DNA of 64,000 nt from Triplophysa rosa. Its lineage: Eukaryota > Chordata > Actinopteri > Cypriniformes > Nemacheilidae. The notes beneath the pieces were generated by a model. It saw only the letters and a program-made list of their open reading frames with translations, had not been told where the DNA came from and made no database searches. Of the stretch, positions 12,624 to 26,059 are shown piece after piece. The position numbers and the translations under genes were made by a program. Location of the stretch: positions 23,803,810-23,867,809 of the forward strand of contig NC_079898.1 in the NCBI RefSeq assembly GCF_024868665.1. Reading direction: 5' to 3'. Positions within the stretch are counted from its first letter, which is position 1. Each line of letters begins with the position of its first letter.

Positions 12624-12975
12624 TTAAAGGGACAGTTCACACAAAAATAAAATCTCTGTCATCATTTATTCACCCTCGAGTTGTTCCAAATCTGTATAAA
12701 TGTCTTTGTTCTGATGAACGCAGAGAAAGATATTTGGAAGAATGCTTATAACCAAACAGCTTTTGGACCCCATATACCATAGTAGGAAAAATGACAATGG
12801 TAGTCAAAAGTGCTTCAGAACTGTTTGCTTTCCTACATTCTTCAAAATATCTTCTGTTGTGTTTAACAGAACAAAGAAATGTATAAAGTAATTTAACAAA
12901 GACATTTATACAGATTTGGAACAACTTGAGGGTGAATAAATGAAGATTTTCATTTTTAGGTGAGCTGTGCCTTTG
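12624..12975. mobile_element. TTAA-ended MITE, copy A
   Basis: Starts TTAAAGGGACAGTTCACAC and ends with a degenerate reverse complement (GGTGAGCTGTGCCTTTGA). The inside carries the mirrored family sequence (GTTGTTCCAAATCTGTATAA near the left end and its complement near the right). The family resembles the Angel type described in zebrafish; that name is from memory. Confidence 0.85.
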
Positions 12976-13101
12976 ATGCTTACATATTCATACTAAAATC
13001 CCCCAAACTTTGCTTTTTTATAACATATACAGACATCTCAAACATAAGTCAACACAAGACATATTACTTACACGTGACAAAATAGAGAGGGAAAAAAATA
13101 A

Positions 13102-13256
13102 AATGGCTCAGTGGTTAGAGCATGGCGCTGGCAACGCCAAGGTCATGGGTTCGATCCAGGGGATTGCACATACTCAGATACAAATGTATATTACAATGCA
13201 ATGTAAGTCACTTTGGATAAAAGCGTCTGCCAAATGCATAAATGTAAATGTAAATA
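13102..13256 (+). mobile_element. tRNA-derived SINE, copy 1
   Basis: The head has a pol III A box (TGGCTCAGTGG) and B box (GGTTCGATCC) as in a tRNA. The 3' tail AAGTCACTTTGGATAAAAGC, then GTCTGCCAAATGCATAAATG, is the tail shared by many fish SINEs and L2-type LINEs. It is not a tRNA gene: there is no acceptor-stem pairing or anticodon arm of tRNA shape. Confidence 0.9.
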
Positions 13257-14085
13257 ACATGTATGATTTCCTGTGGACTCTAACAAGTGGCTATTGTCAT
13301 ATTTGTTAGCAGTGGTCGTTCTGTGTTAAAAAAAGAATCAGAATTGTATCCAGCAGGTCTACCTCTCTGCCTCTATCTCTTCCTCTCCATCACTGATGGG
13401 GTGTCTATATGTGGCTGCGATCTATGCGTCTGCTACGTCAATGAATGATGTCTGCTATTTGTCAATGGCTCACTTTATTCAAGTAACAGCCTGTGAAGTC
13501 AATAGAGTGGTAACTTTACCCACAATGCCCTAGGGTCAGACTGGGACAGACAGTTATGTGTGGCAGCCTCGTGTTTATGCATTTTTTATATCCCCCCTCC
13601 TTCTTTCAGATATCTCAGTTCTCTCCTTTTTGGTCCAACCATCATCTCTACCACTTGAGAAAAAATCTAATGTTGAGATTTAAGTTTGGCTCTGTCCTTT
13701 ATCTACACTGAACTCTCAGTATCTCTCAATGTGTCAAAATCTATAACTCAAGTTAGCAGTAATGTGTTTTTTTGGGGACATTGTTTGTCTTTTGTCATAG
13801 TTTGTCCAATGTCCAGTATGTTAAAAATGCATGTTTGTTTTACTTTTAACGCATGCTGCCTTCCAACCAGAATGTTTGTATGTGTGATTCAGGATTATTT
13901 GCGTGTTTTTAAACAGATGTTTGGACTGCTGCTAATGTGCTGCCAGTACACACACACACACATCCCAACACAGACAATTACATACCTGTCAGATAGCTGT
14001 CAGCTCTGGCTTATGATGAATTTGAATTCTTTTTTTGTACTTAAATAGCTCCATGTACAGATTTCACAACCGTACCCACATTATA

Positions 14086-14303
14086 ATATATCGCTGCTAT
14101 CCTTCTGAAACCTCATATCTACATATTTCAATATTTTAATTTTTTGCCATAAATCATTATTATTAGTCACCCTTTTGCAAATATCAAACCAATAAAAAGT
14201 GCTTGCCAACATTTATTCATTTAATAATGACAGTGTTTTTTCCATTTCCTGAAAAACAGCAAATTTGGACATCCAGAGGTTTGGAAGGACAGCAACAATA
14301 TAT
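14086..14303. mobile_element. Short inverted-repeat element (MITE), copy 2
   Basis: Diverged copy of the element at 3345-3562. The left end is ATATATCGCTGCTATCCTTC and the right end reads GAAGGACAGCAACAATATAT. The interior shares ATCATTATTATTAGTCAC and TTTCCATTTCCTGA. Confidence 0.8.
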
Positions 14304-14757
14304 AAAATAGAATGTATTAATGATGTAATATAGGAGTTTATGCAAACATTTGGGAAGTAAACGGAGACTGTAGGAAGTTTGATGCATTTGTCATTAGTTG
14401 TGTTTTGAGCAGGGATTTCATTCAGGGTTATAAAAGAAGTTCTATGTTCATAAACCTTGCATTCGTTTATAATACAGACTTTCTCAACATTTTTTAAATT
14501 TTGCTTTGAGTGGTTTCCAGACACATTCAACCGAGAATTGAAAGAGATCAAACTGTCAGAGCTGATTGTTCCTTTAAATGCCGTTTTAGTCAGACTTTCA
14601 ACTTAATCTGTGCCCGGGAACCCAGCCCAAAGAGCTTAGACTCTGAGTCGCTGGATTTTGGGCCATGGCTGTATTTTAGTGTGTATGACTGCTGGAGGAC
14701 ACTGGCTCTCAATATCTCTCATATCGCTCCACACACATCACTTTTTCTCGCTGTGAT

Positions 14758-14961
14758 AAAGAAATAGTTCACACAAAAAGAAAAGTTTTAATGTCTGTGA
14801 TGTTCCAAACCGGAACATGAAGGATAATGTATTGGAGAATGTCTTTTTCCATATAATGGAAGTCAATAAGAAGCCGAATGTGAAGATGAAAGAATCTGGT
14901 ATGGGTTAGGAATGGCATTAGGGTATTTTCATTTTATTTTTGGGTGAATTATCCCCCTTAA
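14758..14961. mobile_element. TTAA-ended MITE, copy M (short, diverged)
   Basis: Left end AAATAGTTCACACAAAAAG, right end TTGGGTGAATTATCCCCCTTAA, with the internal GAAGTCAATAAG segment of the family. Confidence 0.7.
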
Positions 14962-16471
14962 CGGTTTTGTGCTAATATTGTCTGGCCATTGACTTGTAGT
15001 ATTGACTTTTTGGGACAAAAGCTTCCAGTTTGCATGAGCAATGGTAGACAGAGGGCGTCTTTAAAACTTTCAAATTAATTGAGCAATTCTGTTTTTTAGG
15101 ATTCATATACTTCAGTTTTATAGCATTTCATTTTTTCTTGTAGTTCGCTTAAAATGGCAGACAACATTCTTAGATCATTTAGTTTTTCTGGATTATTGTC
15201 CACCTTCTCTTTGACTAAGTTGGAATGAATTTTTTGGCTGCTGTACCTTTAAGACACATTATGACCTCTGATTTGCTATGTTTGTTATGCTCAAATGGTT
15301 AGGAGTAGACTGAAGTGTCCTTCAGAAGAGCCACTGGTTCTATACACAGACAGAAAGGGTATTAACCTCTTATCTTTCATTTGAAGAGAACAAGGAAAAT
15401 CCTGTCGTGTCATGAACCGCTGAGCACTCTTTCAGACATATACAGCCTCCTTAACCATTAATGACCACTTATCAGCCGCTCGTATTCATCTTAATTGTGA
15501 GTCCCTGTCTGTTTAACATCGTCATAAAATCTGTCTTTTATTTCATCAAGTGAAGTGAGTTTAGTGCTGAGATCCGGCAGTAAAGGATTGACTGAAGCCA
15601 GTAAAATCTGCGGTAGATTCACGGCTCAGTGCCGTTCATTACCTTTCACAGCGTGCCATTATTCAGTGAACGACTAAAGCAGGTGTGATCCAGCACATTC
15701 ACTGCCATACAGGTACCTTCAATTAGTAGTCATTTAGTCACGTACAATACACCTACAGTGAAGGACACATGTATTCTGCTATGTACCAGTACATTTTCCG
15801 GGAGTAAAAGGACGTCTGTGCAAACTCGTGTTTTTTTAGGCATGATTTGAGTGAAGTCTGGCTCAGTGTCTTGATGCTGCGAGTGTATTTGATTTAAAAG
15901 TTGGAGGGAAATCTTTTCTCAAAGTAATGGACGCTACTGTATTTATAATGTGTCATTTACCTCTCTTAAATCAAAATGTGCTATTATTTTTTGCAAAACT
16001 TTACCAAAAAAGAAAATCTATGATATGGGTGAAAAAGCATGTATATCCTAAATAAATATACCTGAGGTCGAAAACGAATCTTCGAGTTCATGTTCTTTAT
16101 GCTTCATTTTATCATTAGCAGCCATCACATACTGTATAAAAATGCTGTTTATGTGTTATATAAAATGAAATCAAGAAGCTTCATGTTCCGCAGCTTAGTT
16201 CCAGTTAGGTACCATGATGATGCCCGCTAAAATAGACTAGCAACACCAAAACCAAATCCTATCTAAGTAGAGCAAATGGTCAATTGTAAGGTTTCATTAC
16301 CCCACAGTAGCCTTACAGGGCATAGGCATCAAACCAGCTTGCTGGGTTTTGAAACAGAGCCACGTGTTGCAGAATCATCCATAAAGCCGTTGTAATTTCA
16401 GCACCACACTGGTGGACAGCTCCCCTCAGCATCATCAGCTGTACTGTGTGTTGTGTGTCACACTCTTTACA

Positions 16472-16474
<3 letters not shown>

Positions 16475-16537
<63 letters not shown>
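16475..16537. repeat. (GT)n(GA)n compound microsatellite
   Basis: About 15 GT units run straight into about 17 GA units. The apparent reading frame across it is low-complexity. Confidence 0.95.
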
Positions 16538-16538
<1 letters not shown>

Positions 16539-16719
16539 GGGTCACACCGAGGCCAGAAAAGATCAGCTGCAGGCTGAATCAGATGTGAACACTGCCTGTT
16601 TCTCTGCTGAACCCAGAGCAGGTGGAGCGTCTGTGAAATCTGTGCCTTTCTCGTGTATTTCTAAGCTTTAGAAATGAGTCCTTTGTTCTGCCTAAATGAT
16701 TCACTTGGCATATTATATT

Positions 16720-17200
16720 TGTATATTATCTTTGACCCAACACTGGATTGAAACAACCCACAATTTTCAGTTGAAACAACCCATCATATTGTAGGTTAAT
16801 TTACAACACCTGGCTGCATCTATGCATCTATGTATCTATGCATATACAGTATGTGCAGCAAAATATAGACTCTAAACAATGTTGGATTATTTTAACCCAG
16901 TGTTGGGTCAAAAATGGACAAACACAACTGATGAGTTAAATTAACCCAGAAAAACTTCATATGAAATGAAAATGTTGTATATATTATTGTAAAACCCAAC
17001 TGTTGGGTTTGTCCATTTTGAAATAACCCAACATAGACCACAAAATACACTCTAAAAAATGCTTGGTTATTTTTAACCCAGCTTTGAGTCAAAAAGGAAT
17101 GAGCCCAATTGTTGGTTTAAATGAACCCAAAATATGACCCAAAATGGGTTAAATGACCCAGCACTTTGGGTTAAAACATCCCGGCATAGGTTAATTTGAA
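16720..17200. repeat. Tandem array of an AACCCA-rich MITE-like repeat
   Basis: Two neighbouring units start ACTCTAAA (16869 and 17050, about 182 bp apart), each followed by TGGTTATTTTTAACCCA-like text and a GGGTCAAAAA segment. Scattered TTGGGT/AACCCA motifs in both orientations cover the stretch. A familiar type of short repeat in fish introns; the exact family is not certain. Confidence 0.65.
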
Positions 17201-17424
17201 ACTCATAGGTTGGGCTTTCACATTACAAATTTGTAATTTTGTAATTTGCAGTTTTAGCCAAATTGTGTCAAGGTCATTTTTATCGCTGTATAAAAGTGTA
17301 CACGTGAACCACGGACAACTTTTTACAACTAGAAGCAAGAAACATTTGTTCATTTATTATATTGACTCATTTGATATGGGGTGTTGGCTTAATGCAATGA
17401 TATTTATTGCCGTGTATTTGTGAG

Positions 17425-17655
17425 TTAAAGTTATAGTTCACCCCAAAATGAAAATTCTGTCATTATTTACTCACGCTCTGATCGTTCCAAACCTGTATAC
17501 ATTTCTTTGTTATGCTTAACACAAAGGAAGATATTTGGAAGAATGTCAGTACCCGAGCAGATCTCGTCCACCATTTACTGTCATAGTAGCGAAAATAAAT
17601 ACAATGGGAGTCAATGATGACAGAATTTTTATTTTTGGGTGAACTATCACTTTAA
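17425..17655. mobile_element. TTAA-ended MITE, copy B
   Basis: Starts TTAAAGTTATAGTTCACCCC and ends GGGTGAACTATCACTTTAA, a good pair of inverted ends. The interior is typical of the family. Confidence 0.88.
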
Positions 17656-18323
17656 GTGTCAAAAGGTGTTTTGGCCCACCGTATAGATAAACTTCAATGC
17701 TTAATTTTCATGAAGTTTTAGTTGGTTCTGCTCCTGTATTCTCACAGCTCAGCGCGCAGACACGTACGTACAGGCATTGTTTAATATTTATCAATAATGG
17801 TAGTGGTTATCATTATAAATATTTATAGGGATTTAGTTTGTATGTGTCTCATGAGATGAGGTCAGCCCATATCTGCTAAATTGCTTCTTTGTTTTTACTC
17901 TGGCTTTCGGCAGCAGTTTGTTTGCATTTCTCCATGTCCTGTTTATTATTTTCACTTGCATTCATACAATCTCTTTTCCTTCAGCTATTATAGCACTAAT
18001 GGATTTCTGTCCCGTTGAGTCTGTATGTACTTGAGGTGAATGTGTTGGATCACGGAATGTTTCTGTTTAGTGTGTGTGTGTGTGTATGTGTGTCTGTGAG
18101 TGTGTGTTAAAGGTTTAGTTTTGTTTCCTCGTCCACATTTTTCTTCTTGAGGTGACCGCGTATAGTTTGGTGTACGATAGATATTTCTCTCAACCATCTG
18201 CCATCCGGGATAAATAGCCATTTACTTAGACCATATGAGCAACATGTGAAGTGACCAACAGACCATTTTGGACCTGTTGTCTGAAATGATAATAGATAGA
18301 CAACAGACAGGGACTGAACTAAC

Positions 18324-18632
18324 TTAATGGGATAGTTCACCCCATATTTGCTGTTATTATTTATTGTCCCTCATGCCCTCAAACCCTCTATAACTCTTTC
18401 TTCTGTGGAACACTAAAGAAGATATTTTAAGGAATAAAGAATGTCTCAGTGGTTTTGTGTCCATGTAATGGAAGTCAATAGGGGTCATTGTTATTTGGTT
18501 GCCAACATTCTTCAAAATATCTTCATTTGTGTTCTGCAGATGAAACAAGTCATGATACAGGTTTGGAATGGCATTGTGGGTGAGTCAATAATAAAACAAC
18601 TTGAATTTTGGTTGGGTAAAGTATCCCTTTAG
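18324..18632. mobile_element. TTAA-ended MITE, copy C
   Basis: Left end TTAATGGGATAGTTCACCCC, right end GGGTAAAGTATCCCTTTAG. The interior includes TCCATGTAATGGAAGTCAAT and CTTCAAAATATCTTC. Confidence 0.85.
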
Positions 18633-18675
18633 TCTATAATATGGAGCAGCAGCCTTAGAAAACACAACACCAGTT

Positions 18676-19152
18676 TCATAAGTCAGGGATAATGTACAGG
18701 CAGCCGGTTGTTATTATCGCAGAAATGTAATAAGCAGGATAATGTACAAGCAGCTGGTTTTTAATACAAGTCCAGATCACACTGTCGGGGCTTATTTCGC
18801 GATAACAGCCGGCTGCTCGTACAATATCCCGCTTATTACACGGCTACTTGCCTCATGAGAAAAAAACTGGACATGAAATGTGAATTTGAAATATTTTGAA
18901 ATGATTTTTGAAACAGCGTTCAAATGTCACGAACAGGCAATTTGGTTTAATCATTTGTAAATATAATGTCATATATGTTATTAAAATACATATTTATATT
19001 TAATTTGTCAAAAAAACCTGGCAAAATGATTTGCTGCATCCAGGCTACCGTGTGTTATTAGTTTTGAGCGGTTGTTATCTGGGAATAACGAACCTGCAAA
19101 TGTCACGACTGGCCAATCAGAATCAAGCATTCCAACAAGCCGTGTAATAACA
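18676..19152. mobile_element. Inverted-repeat element with internal palindrome
   Basis: The arms at 18727-18760 (GTAATAAGCAGGATAATGTA onward) and 18805-18841 are near-perfect reverse complements over about 35 bp. A direct partial copy of the arm precedes them (GGATAATGTACAGGCAGC near 18687). CCGTGTGTTATTA and GCCGTGTAATAACAG near the right edge echo the same end sequence. It is a MITE-like repeat; its outer limits are approximate. Confidence 0.65.
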
Positions 19153-20825
19153 GTTGATGAAGGATTCGTAGTTCAACAAATACGGTCACATTTCTTCATC
19201 TGTCTTGAGCTTTTTATCTCTGTGGTGTTGTTCACCTCCTCGTTCCCTTCAGCTATATTTCTTCTTTTAATCATAAAGAGCAGGAGGAGGGAGGACAGCT
19301 GGTGATGATGGTCTGTTTTAAAACATAGCTGCTGGCCAAATACAGACCTCTCTCTCTCTCTGTGCTCTGATATAGTTGGTTAAGTTGTTCCTGTCACACT
19401 CATTTTAATCTCCATTTTTTGTAAGGGCCAAGTCTGAATAGAAAGTTGATCAATCTCTCTCCGTCCACAGCACTTTCTTTTATCTGTGTTCTCCTTCCTT
19501 TCTCCCTCTCTTTAAATCACGGTTGTACTCATTCTCTTATCACCGTCCTCCAGTCTGTTAAACGTTCATCTCTGTGTGTGTGTGTGTGTGTGTGTTTATC
19601 TAATTGCTGTAATAGGTTTATTCAGTAAACAGTTGATAAGGCTCACACATCGCCGCGGGGATGCACTTGTCTTTCCTGTTCTCTTCCTGTATTCAAAAGA
19701 TATTCCTCTCGTTCGTGCAGATTGTGTTTGGTTTGAATTGCAGCCATTTCTTCTGCCTGCTTATTAAAACGGGACATAATGTTGAACTTGATCAGTTTGG
19801 CTCCTCACACCAGCTTCTGTCAGATTCCCTGAAACTTTATGCCAGCCTTCGTGTGCTGTCTGACTGTGTGTCTGATCTAATCCTGTTAGACTGAAAACTG
19901 TTTTGTCAGATGGCTTTAGTTCAATTATCCCATTATTAAACCTGTGTGAGATTAATCTGTGGTCCTCTTACAGTAAGATGAAACTGTGTGATGGTTGGGG
20001 TCATGGAACTGTCATACAATGGAAGTCTATGGGATGTCCACATTAATATGGTGTAACCTGTGTGATCTATACTGGTTAGACGTGGGGAAAAAATCCTAAA
20101 CAATTACGTTTAACACTTGTGTTTGGTATGTTTAACATTTATTTATGTACACAAATATAATACATACACATGTTCATGTGTTTAAATGGGCATTTGCAAT
20201 ATACTTTTTTTCTGAATATAAGTTTTTCTGAATATTACTACTGACCCAAGTAATGTATTTGATTTGATTTAATTTAGTTTCTTTTCAATATTTCTATGCT
20301 GTTTTTGTTTTATCTTTCCGTTTCAGTTTTACACAAATATTAGAATAAAATGCAACCAACAAAACATTCAGAACTGAATCAGCATGTTAAATCATCTTCG
20401 GCATCCTTAAGACTTCATTATATACTGTAAGTGAAATAAAAAATGAATGCAAAAAACTGAAACAGGAAGTGCACGTCTGGAGCATCTTGCAAAATAGTCT
20501 ATATAGAAATGAAAGTGAACTGAATTAAATTATGCATAGGCCGTTCTGTCCAAATAAAACTTTTTGGCTTTAAAAAGCATGGTCAAATGTAGTTCATGAA
20601 TCTCTTAGTTCATAAGCACATCCTTAAAACAATGTTTAGTCAAAATGAACTAAGCTTTTGAAGATGAAGATGCCATTTTTTTCCTTTTTTTAGCTAATCT
20701 CTGTAGATGAGTCAGGCCCTCAGGGTGAGAAGTGTGTGTGTGTTTTGGCAGATCACTCAGTTGGATTAATGTGTCACTAACAGATCTAAACTGCTTAGTC
20801 AGAGAATCACTCTGACCACCGAGAC

Positions 20826-20939
<114 letters not shown>

Positions 20940-21763
20940 CTACACGAGTGTGTTTTGTGCTGTCAGCTGCAGGGTTCACTAAAGGCCTGATGGTCTGGTG
21001 CCAATGTGAGAGAGGTTCATTCCTGTTCATTTAGTTGGACTGTGATGCGATGACGCCAAAGTTTACATTTATTTATCAAATGCATTTGTTTATATGTCTT
21101 GGAAACTTAAACTTGGGGATGCATTTGTTGTTGGATTTTTCACCAAGGTAAAATGATCTGTCTGTCCAATATTTTTGGTTTTGTTTATGGTTGTCTTGGA
21201 AGAAATTGTTTTGCAATAACACAGCATGTAAAGTTGTGCATTGTTTTCTGGCGAAAGTGTTATTATAAATACAGCTGTCATGGATCTCAAAGTCACCGTC
21301 TGTCTTATCTGCCGCCGCTGGACCTTTATTGAAGGTTTCCCCTCACTCTTCCGTCACTCTCGCTTGCAACCACACTGAAATGTTGTTTGACATCTGTCAG
21401 TGAGAGACAAACTATCAGGTGCACATTCAGTCTCTGTTCCTCTGCTTTCTGACTTTAGTTGAGCGTCTTTGTGTTTCTGTTGGAGTTTGAGGTGTGTGTG
21501 TGTGTGTGTGTGTGTGTGAGGAATGGAAGAGTGAGATGACTATCGTCTCGGCCGTCCTGATCCCTGTCTATCTCACCTGGCCTGCATTAAGGCCCCTGTC
21601 ATCATAGCAACTGTTGTCACGCTAACACCCTGAGCCCCGGCACTGTCATCACCACACTTATGGGCCTGTCAGTCACACCGAGAGAGAGAAACAGAGAGAA
21701 GAAGAGAACTCTGAGGACTGAGACTGAAAGGAGAACTTACTGGACATGAATAGACAGAAAGAT

Positions 21764-21806
21764 TTTCTTTCTTTCTTTCTTTTTTCAATCCATCCATCCT
21801 TCCGTC

Positions 21807-21881
<75 letters not shown>

Positions 21882-21892
21882 TCAGTCCTTTC
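21764..21892. repeat. (TTTC)n microsatellite
   Basis: Nearly pure TTTC repeat with a short interruption (TTTTTCAATCCATCCATCC) near its start. It is a long polypyrimidine tract able to form triplex DNA and gives a false Phe/Leu/Ser-rich frame. Confidence 0.95.
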
Positions 21893-21905
21893 TTTCACAT
21901 ATTTT

Positions 21906-22938
21906 TCGTCACATATTTACGCTCTGTCAGCGCCCTTCATCGTCACTTTTGTACGCGCAGGGTACCCCTTTGGCGTCGTTTTTCGTTGACAGGACATGCA
22001 AATTTTAGAAGAGTTACATCAGCTTCGATGCCATTGGCTCTCCCGTGTCTTGTGACCGATCGGATCATTTCGTTGGCTTTGAACGTGAAACGGTATTGGC
22101 TCCCTCGACCAACTGCATCTATCTTTTGAATGGGAGCCGACTTCATGCATTCACGGACACAACACGGCATCTTCATGTAAGCCTTAAGTTATCGTACGGC
22201 TTCGGTGCAGAAAGGTCTGCGACACGGGTTGTTTGTAAGACTTTGTAATGCTTTTGGTCAGTTTGTGCAATAAATACCTGTGACTGTACTTTTATTCGTG
22301 TGTTGTGTTTTATATGGCTGGTTAGGTTTAGGTTTAGGGTGGGGGTGGGGTTGGGGTTAGGTGCTACAAAATATTAAAACCATAAATAATTATGAAATAC
22401 TGAGAATTGCACGCATCTCGGTATGATGTTTTATTAACAAAGTTCGGGAGAAGCCGTGCATATAATCAAGCCCGGTTGGTTCGCTATTAGCAATCACGAC
22501 ATCTACCCTATCGGCTCAAGCGAGCCATCTCATAAATAGTCCAGAAATCTTACCTGCGCCATCTCTACAAGTCAATCAACAATCCCTCCACCTCCCCGGC
22601 TCTTCTCCCTGAACTCGCTTTCTCCAGCAGGACCCCGGTGGGTGAGCTCTGGGTTTGGGCCATTTCCGAGCTTGGTGCACTCGCCCCTATCGGGGGGAGA
22701 GTGTTCCGGATTCAGAAGGTACCGGCGAGCTCGGAGCCCGCTGCCCGGACCGCACGCCAAATACGCATACCTTACATACCCCTGCTATCGTTATTATCTG
22801 CATAGGCGAACTTATGAACCGGGGCATTTAGCGAACAGCAACGCAGTTCCCCGTTCATCGAATAACGACGCCAAAGGGGTACCCTGCATGTTAAAACGTG
22901 ATGCCGAGGGGCGCTGACCGAGCGTAAATATGTGACGA
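21906..22938. mobile_element. DNA transposon, 1.03 kb, with about 80-bp terminal inverted repeats
   Basis: The left end TCGTCACATATTTACGCTC and the right end GAGCGTAAATATGTGACGA are exact reverse complements. Similarity continues for about 80 bp inward on both sides (GGTCAGCGCCC, CAGGGTACCCCTTTGGCGTC). The element is much more GC- and CpG-rich than the intron around it. It carries a G-run (22337-22357) beside telomere-like GGTTTA repeats. Frames of 60-127 residues inside match no transposase I know. No clear target duplication; the left flank is a simple repeat. Confidence 0.85.
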
Positions 22939-25267
22939 GTTGGGAGTGAGAACGGTTGTTTATTTGGGTTCATTTACAGGTACAGTTCTTTGTCTGTTGC
23001 TTGTTTTTGCCACTTATTTTACTTTTTATTTATATGGGTTTTTTTTGGGATCTACTCCTTGCAACTACTACTCTTTCTTATACATTATTTCTACTGTCTA
23101 TAGCAGGTAAAGCTGCCTTGCAATGATGCAAACTTGTGAAAAGCGCTACAGAAATATATGTGGATCTGAATTGAAAAAAATCACTACCCAGACAGAAAGT
23201 CACATGAATTTAAAAAATGAATTTCATATACAAAATACACATGGCCACGTGTGAAACATGTGTATGATCCATGTGTACATTTTTGTATGGGTATATTTAT
23301 TAGCACAGTGATTGGCTGCATCTGTTAAGGTCTGATATCATTGGATATTTATTCTGTTTTGGAGGAGGGTCGAGTCAGGGTTATGGATATAGAGCTACTC
23401 TGTCCTGATGCTACCCTGCTGTTTTGGCCGGTTTGCTATCAAGCACCACACACACACACACACAGAGGGTGAGGTCGTCATCAGGGCACGTTTGAATCAT
23501 GGATTCTAATAGTGGCAGTGACAGCAGCACACACTCACACAACTCTGTGACCCTGTACACCAACAGCACCAGTCAACTGAAACGCCATTACCAGCACCCA
23601 ACCATTATCCATCAAACACACACACAAGAGAGAGAGAAATTAGACTACATGCTCTTGCACCAGACGCTTACCTTGTTGTTAAGATCAGTACAATGAAAAC
23701 ACTTAGGCAAAGCTGATTATGAGCATCAGGATTAATGTCTCATTTAAATCACAACAGGTCTTAAAATGAATGGAGCTTATCAGCTATATATTCATTGACG
23801 AAATGAAATTCTTGAAATTTTATTTCATCTGGGATTTCATCAAATGTGACAAAAGTTGTTCAGAAATACCCACAGCATATGTACCACAAAACATCATGTA
23901 ATTGCTGAAAAGCCGATTTATGTCTGTGACTGCTGGAAATGTGGAATTACAGTCCATGCGCACTACCAGAAAATCTTCATGCATCTGCCAAAACTGGAAC
24001 CAAATAAAAAAATGATGAAAGATGAGAGAATTCCTGTTTCAACAACAACACATCCACAAAGATCTAACACAAACCTGCACATCTGCTCTGACTGATTATC
24101 ATTTCCATAAAAGAATTCTACTTTTCTTTATATCAGGATCCTAACAGATGTTAGACCGTGTGTGTGTGTGCGTGCGTGTGTGATTGAAAAGGACAAAGAA
24201 GCAGCACTTCTCATACTCAGTTTTTCTTTCTCTCACAACACACAGCTGTGCTGTTGTTTCTTTGATAGCTTGTTTTGTTCTCTTTGTATTAATTTGCATA
24301 AAGAGACATGTGAGGTTTAGAATCCATTCCCTTTAGCACTTAATAACTTAATTTAGACCCACACACAGAGTTTACACTGTGATCTGTTACTGAAGTGTCT
24401 GCACAAGGACACACAGATCTGATTTGAACATTGTGTGAGAGTGACATGTCACAACACTTTCTGATTTGTCATTAGTTTTACTCTTTTAACTGATTTGACA
24501 AGATACCAGATTGTAAAATAGGATCACATGTATTCTTCATGCTTGAGAAAATCCCAGAATAAACCTTTCCTTTGAACGCCACTGACCGTTGGTCCTAATA
24601 CTGTAGAGGTGTGTCTCTAGAGTCCCCAGGCAACAAAATGTCATTTTGTAACAATGTAATGCAAAATGTAATTCTACTCTGTTTATTAATGGTTTTAATT
24701 CACATTTGTGCAGTTGTTGACGGATTTGTAATATTTTTAAAATGTATATAACGATTTTTTAAAAATAGACCCACATTTCTAACTTTCATTCATGGGTATC
24801 ACATGGATAATTTGACATGGTTTAGTGTAAGATTTTTGCCCATCTTTTGGAAAATGCAGTTTTAAAAGTAAAAAGTGATCACTTTTACCAGTAGATTGCT
24901 GCAGAGCTCCACTATATGCTATGTGCTATTAGACCAACTGAAAGATTTCTTTTCACAAGTTTTTTCAGGTTGGATTCATATTATGGATTGGATTCATATT
25001 ATTCATACATATTATGAAATCACAATTATAACAATAGAAATGACTTTTTGTCAAAGTTTAGCAAGTTTTTCAATAATGTCACATTATGATTAGAATCAAA
25101 CCTGAACAAGATGTTACAAAGAGAAAAGTTGCAGTCTTTAGACTTTGTAATTTATAATTAATTATTATTAATAATTATAATTACTTTCATATAATTCTGC
25201 AAATTTAATCTAAACATCAGTTTAGATGAACTGTGTCTGTGCTAAATTGTTTTGTCTCATCCTTTCA

Positions 25268-25347
25268 TCTCTCTCTCTCTCTCTCGCGCTCTCTCTCTCT
25301 CTCTCTCTCGCGCTCTCTCTCGCTCGCTCTCTCTATCTCTCTCTCTG
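25268..25347. repeat. (CT)n microsatellite with CG interruptions
   Basis: CT units broken by CTCGCG and CTCGCTCG, followed by (GT)n. No gene. Confidence 0.9.
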
Positions 25348-26059
25348 TGTGTGTGCGTGTGAGCATGATCATTTTGCATTGTGGATGTTTTTTGCATTGT
25401 TGGAAGTGTGCCACTTTATTTCTGTCTTTGTGTGATCTGCGTTATTTCTGATTTTGAGGATGAATTTTGTCCAAGACCGAGAGTGTGACTTTTTTCCACA
25501 CCAACATAAAATCCAGATTTCATTCTTCATTTTTGTAGATCTAGAAAGTGTTGACCACTTTACAAAGTATCATGCTATTTGGACAAATATAAAATATTTT
25601 TTATTTTAGCAAACATCATTTGCGGGTCAAAAAGACCCCGAAGACCGCATAAGGGTTAAAGCAGTATTTTATTGTGACAGTTTGGAACAAATGATCAGTG
25701 GTGGGATTTAAGAGCAGCGTAAGATGAACCAGAAGAAAGTGTTTGTTGTTTTAGGGTAGAGGACAGGGTGACCAGTTCATGCCAGCCCATCTGGTGTGAG
25801 GAGAGTTCCTCCCCTTATGGTACTTCCTGAAAGTGTGTGTGTGTGTATATGTGTGTGTGTCTGCATGTGTGTGTGTGCGTGTAATTGCGTTAATCGTGCA
25901 GAACAGAGTACTTTGCAGGGTTGGAAAGGGGATGCAAACACTCTCATCTCAATATTAAAACACTGCTAAATGACTTCTCTCAAATACACACAAACACACA
26001 GTCACGTACAAGAAGATCAAGAGTATGTGTTTTCTCTCTCTCTCTCTCTCTCTCTGCAG

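Noticed and set aside
13102..13256. tRNA gene
   Set aside because: The A and B boxes are there but the fold and acceptor stem are not, and the 3' tail is that of a fish SINE; the same holds for 30342-30518.
21746..22129. Plus-strand frame of 127 residues rich in FLSF repeats
   Set aside because: Translation of the (TTTC)n tract running into the neighbouring transposon.
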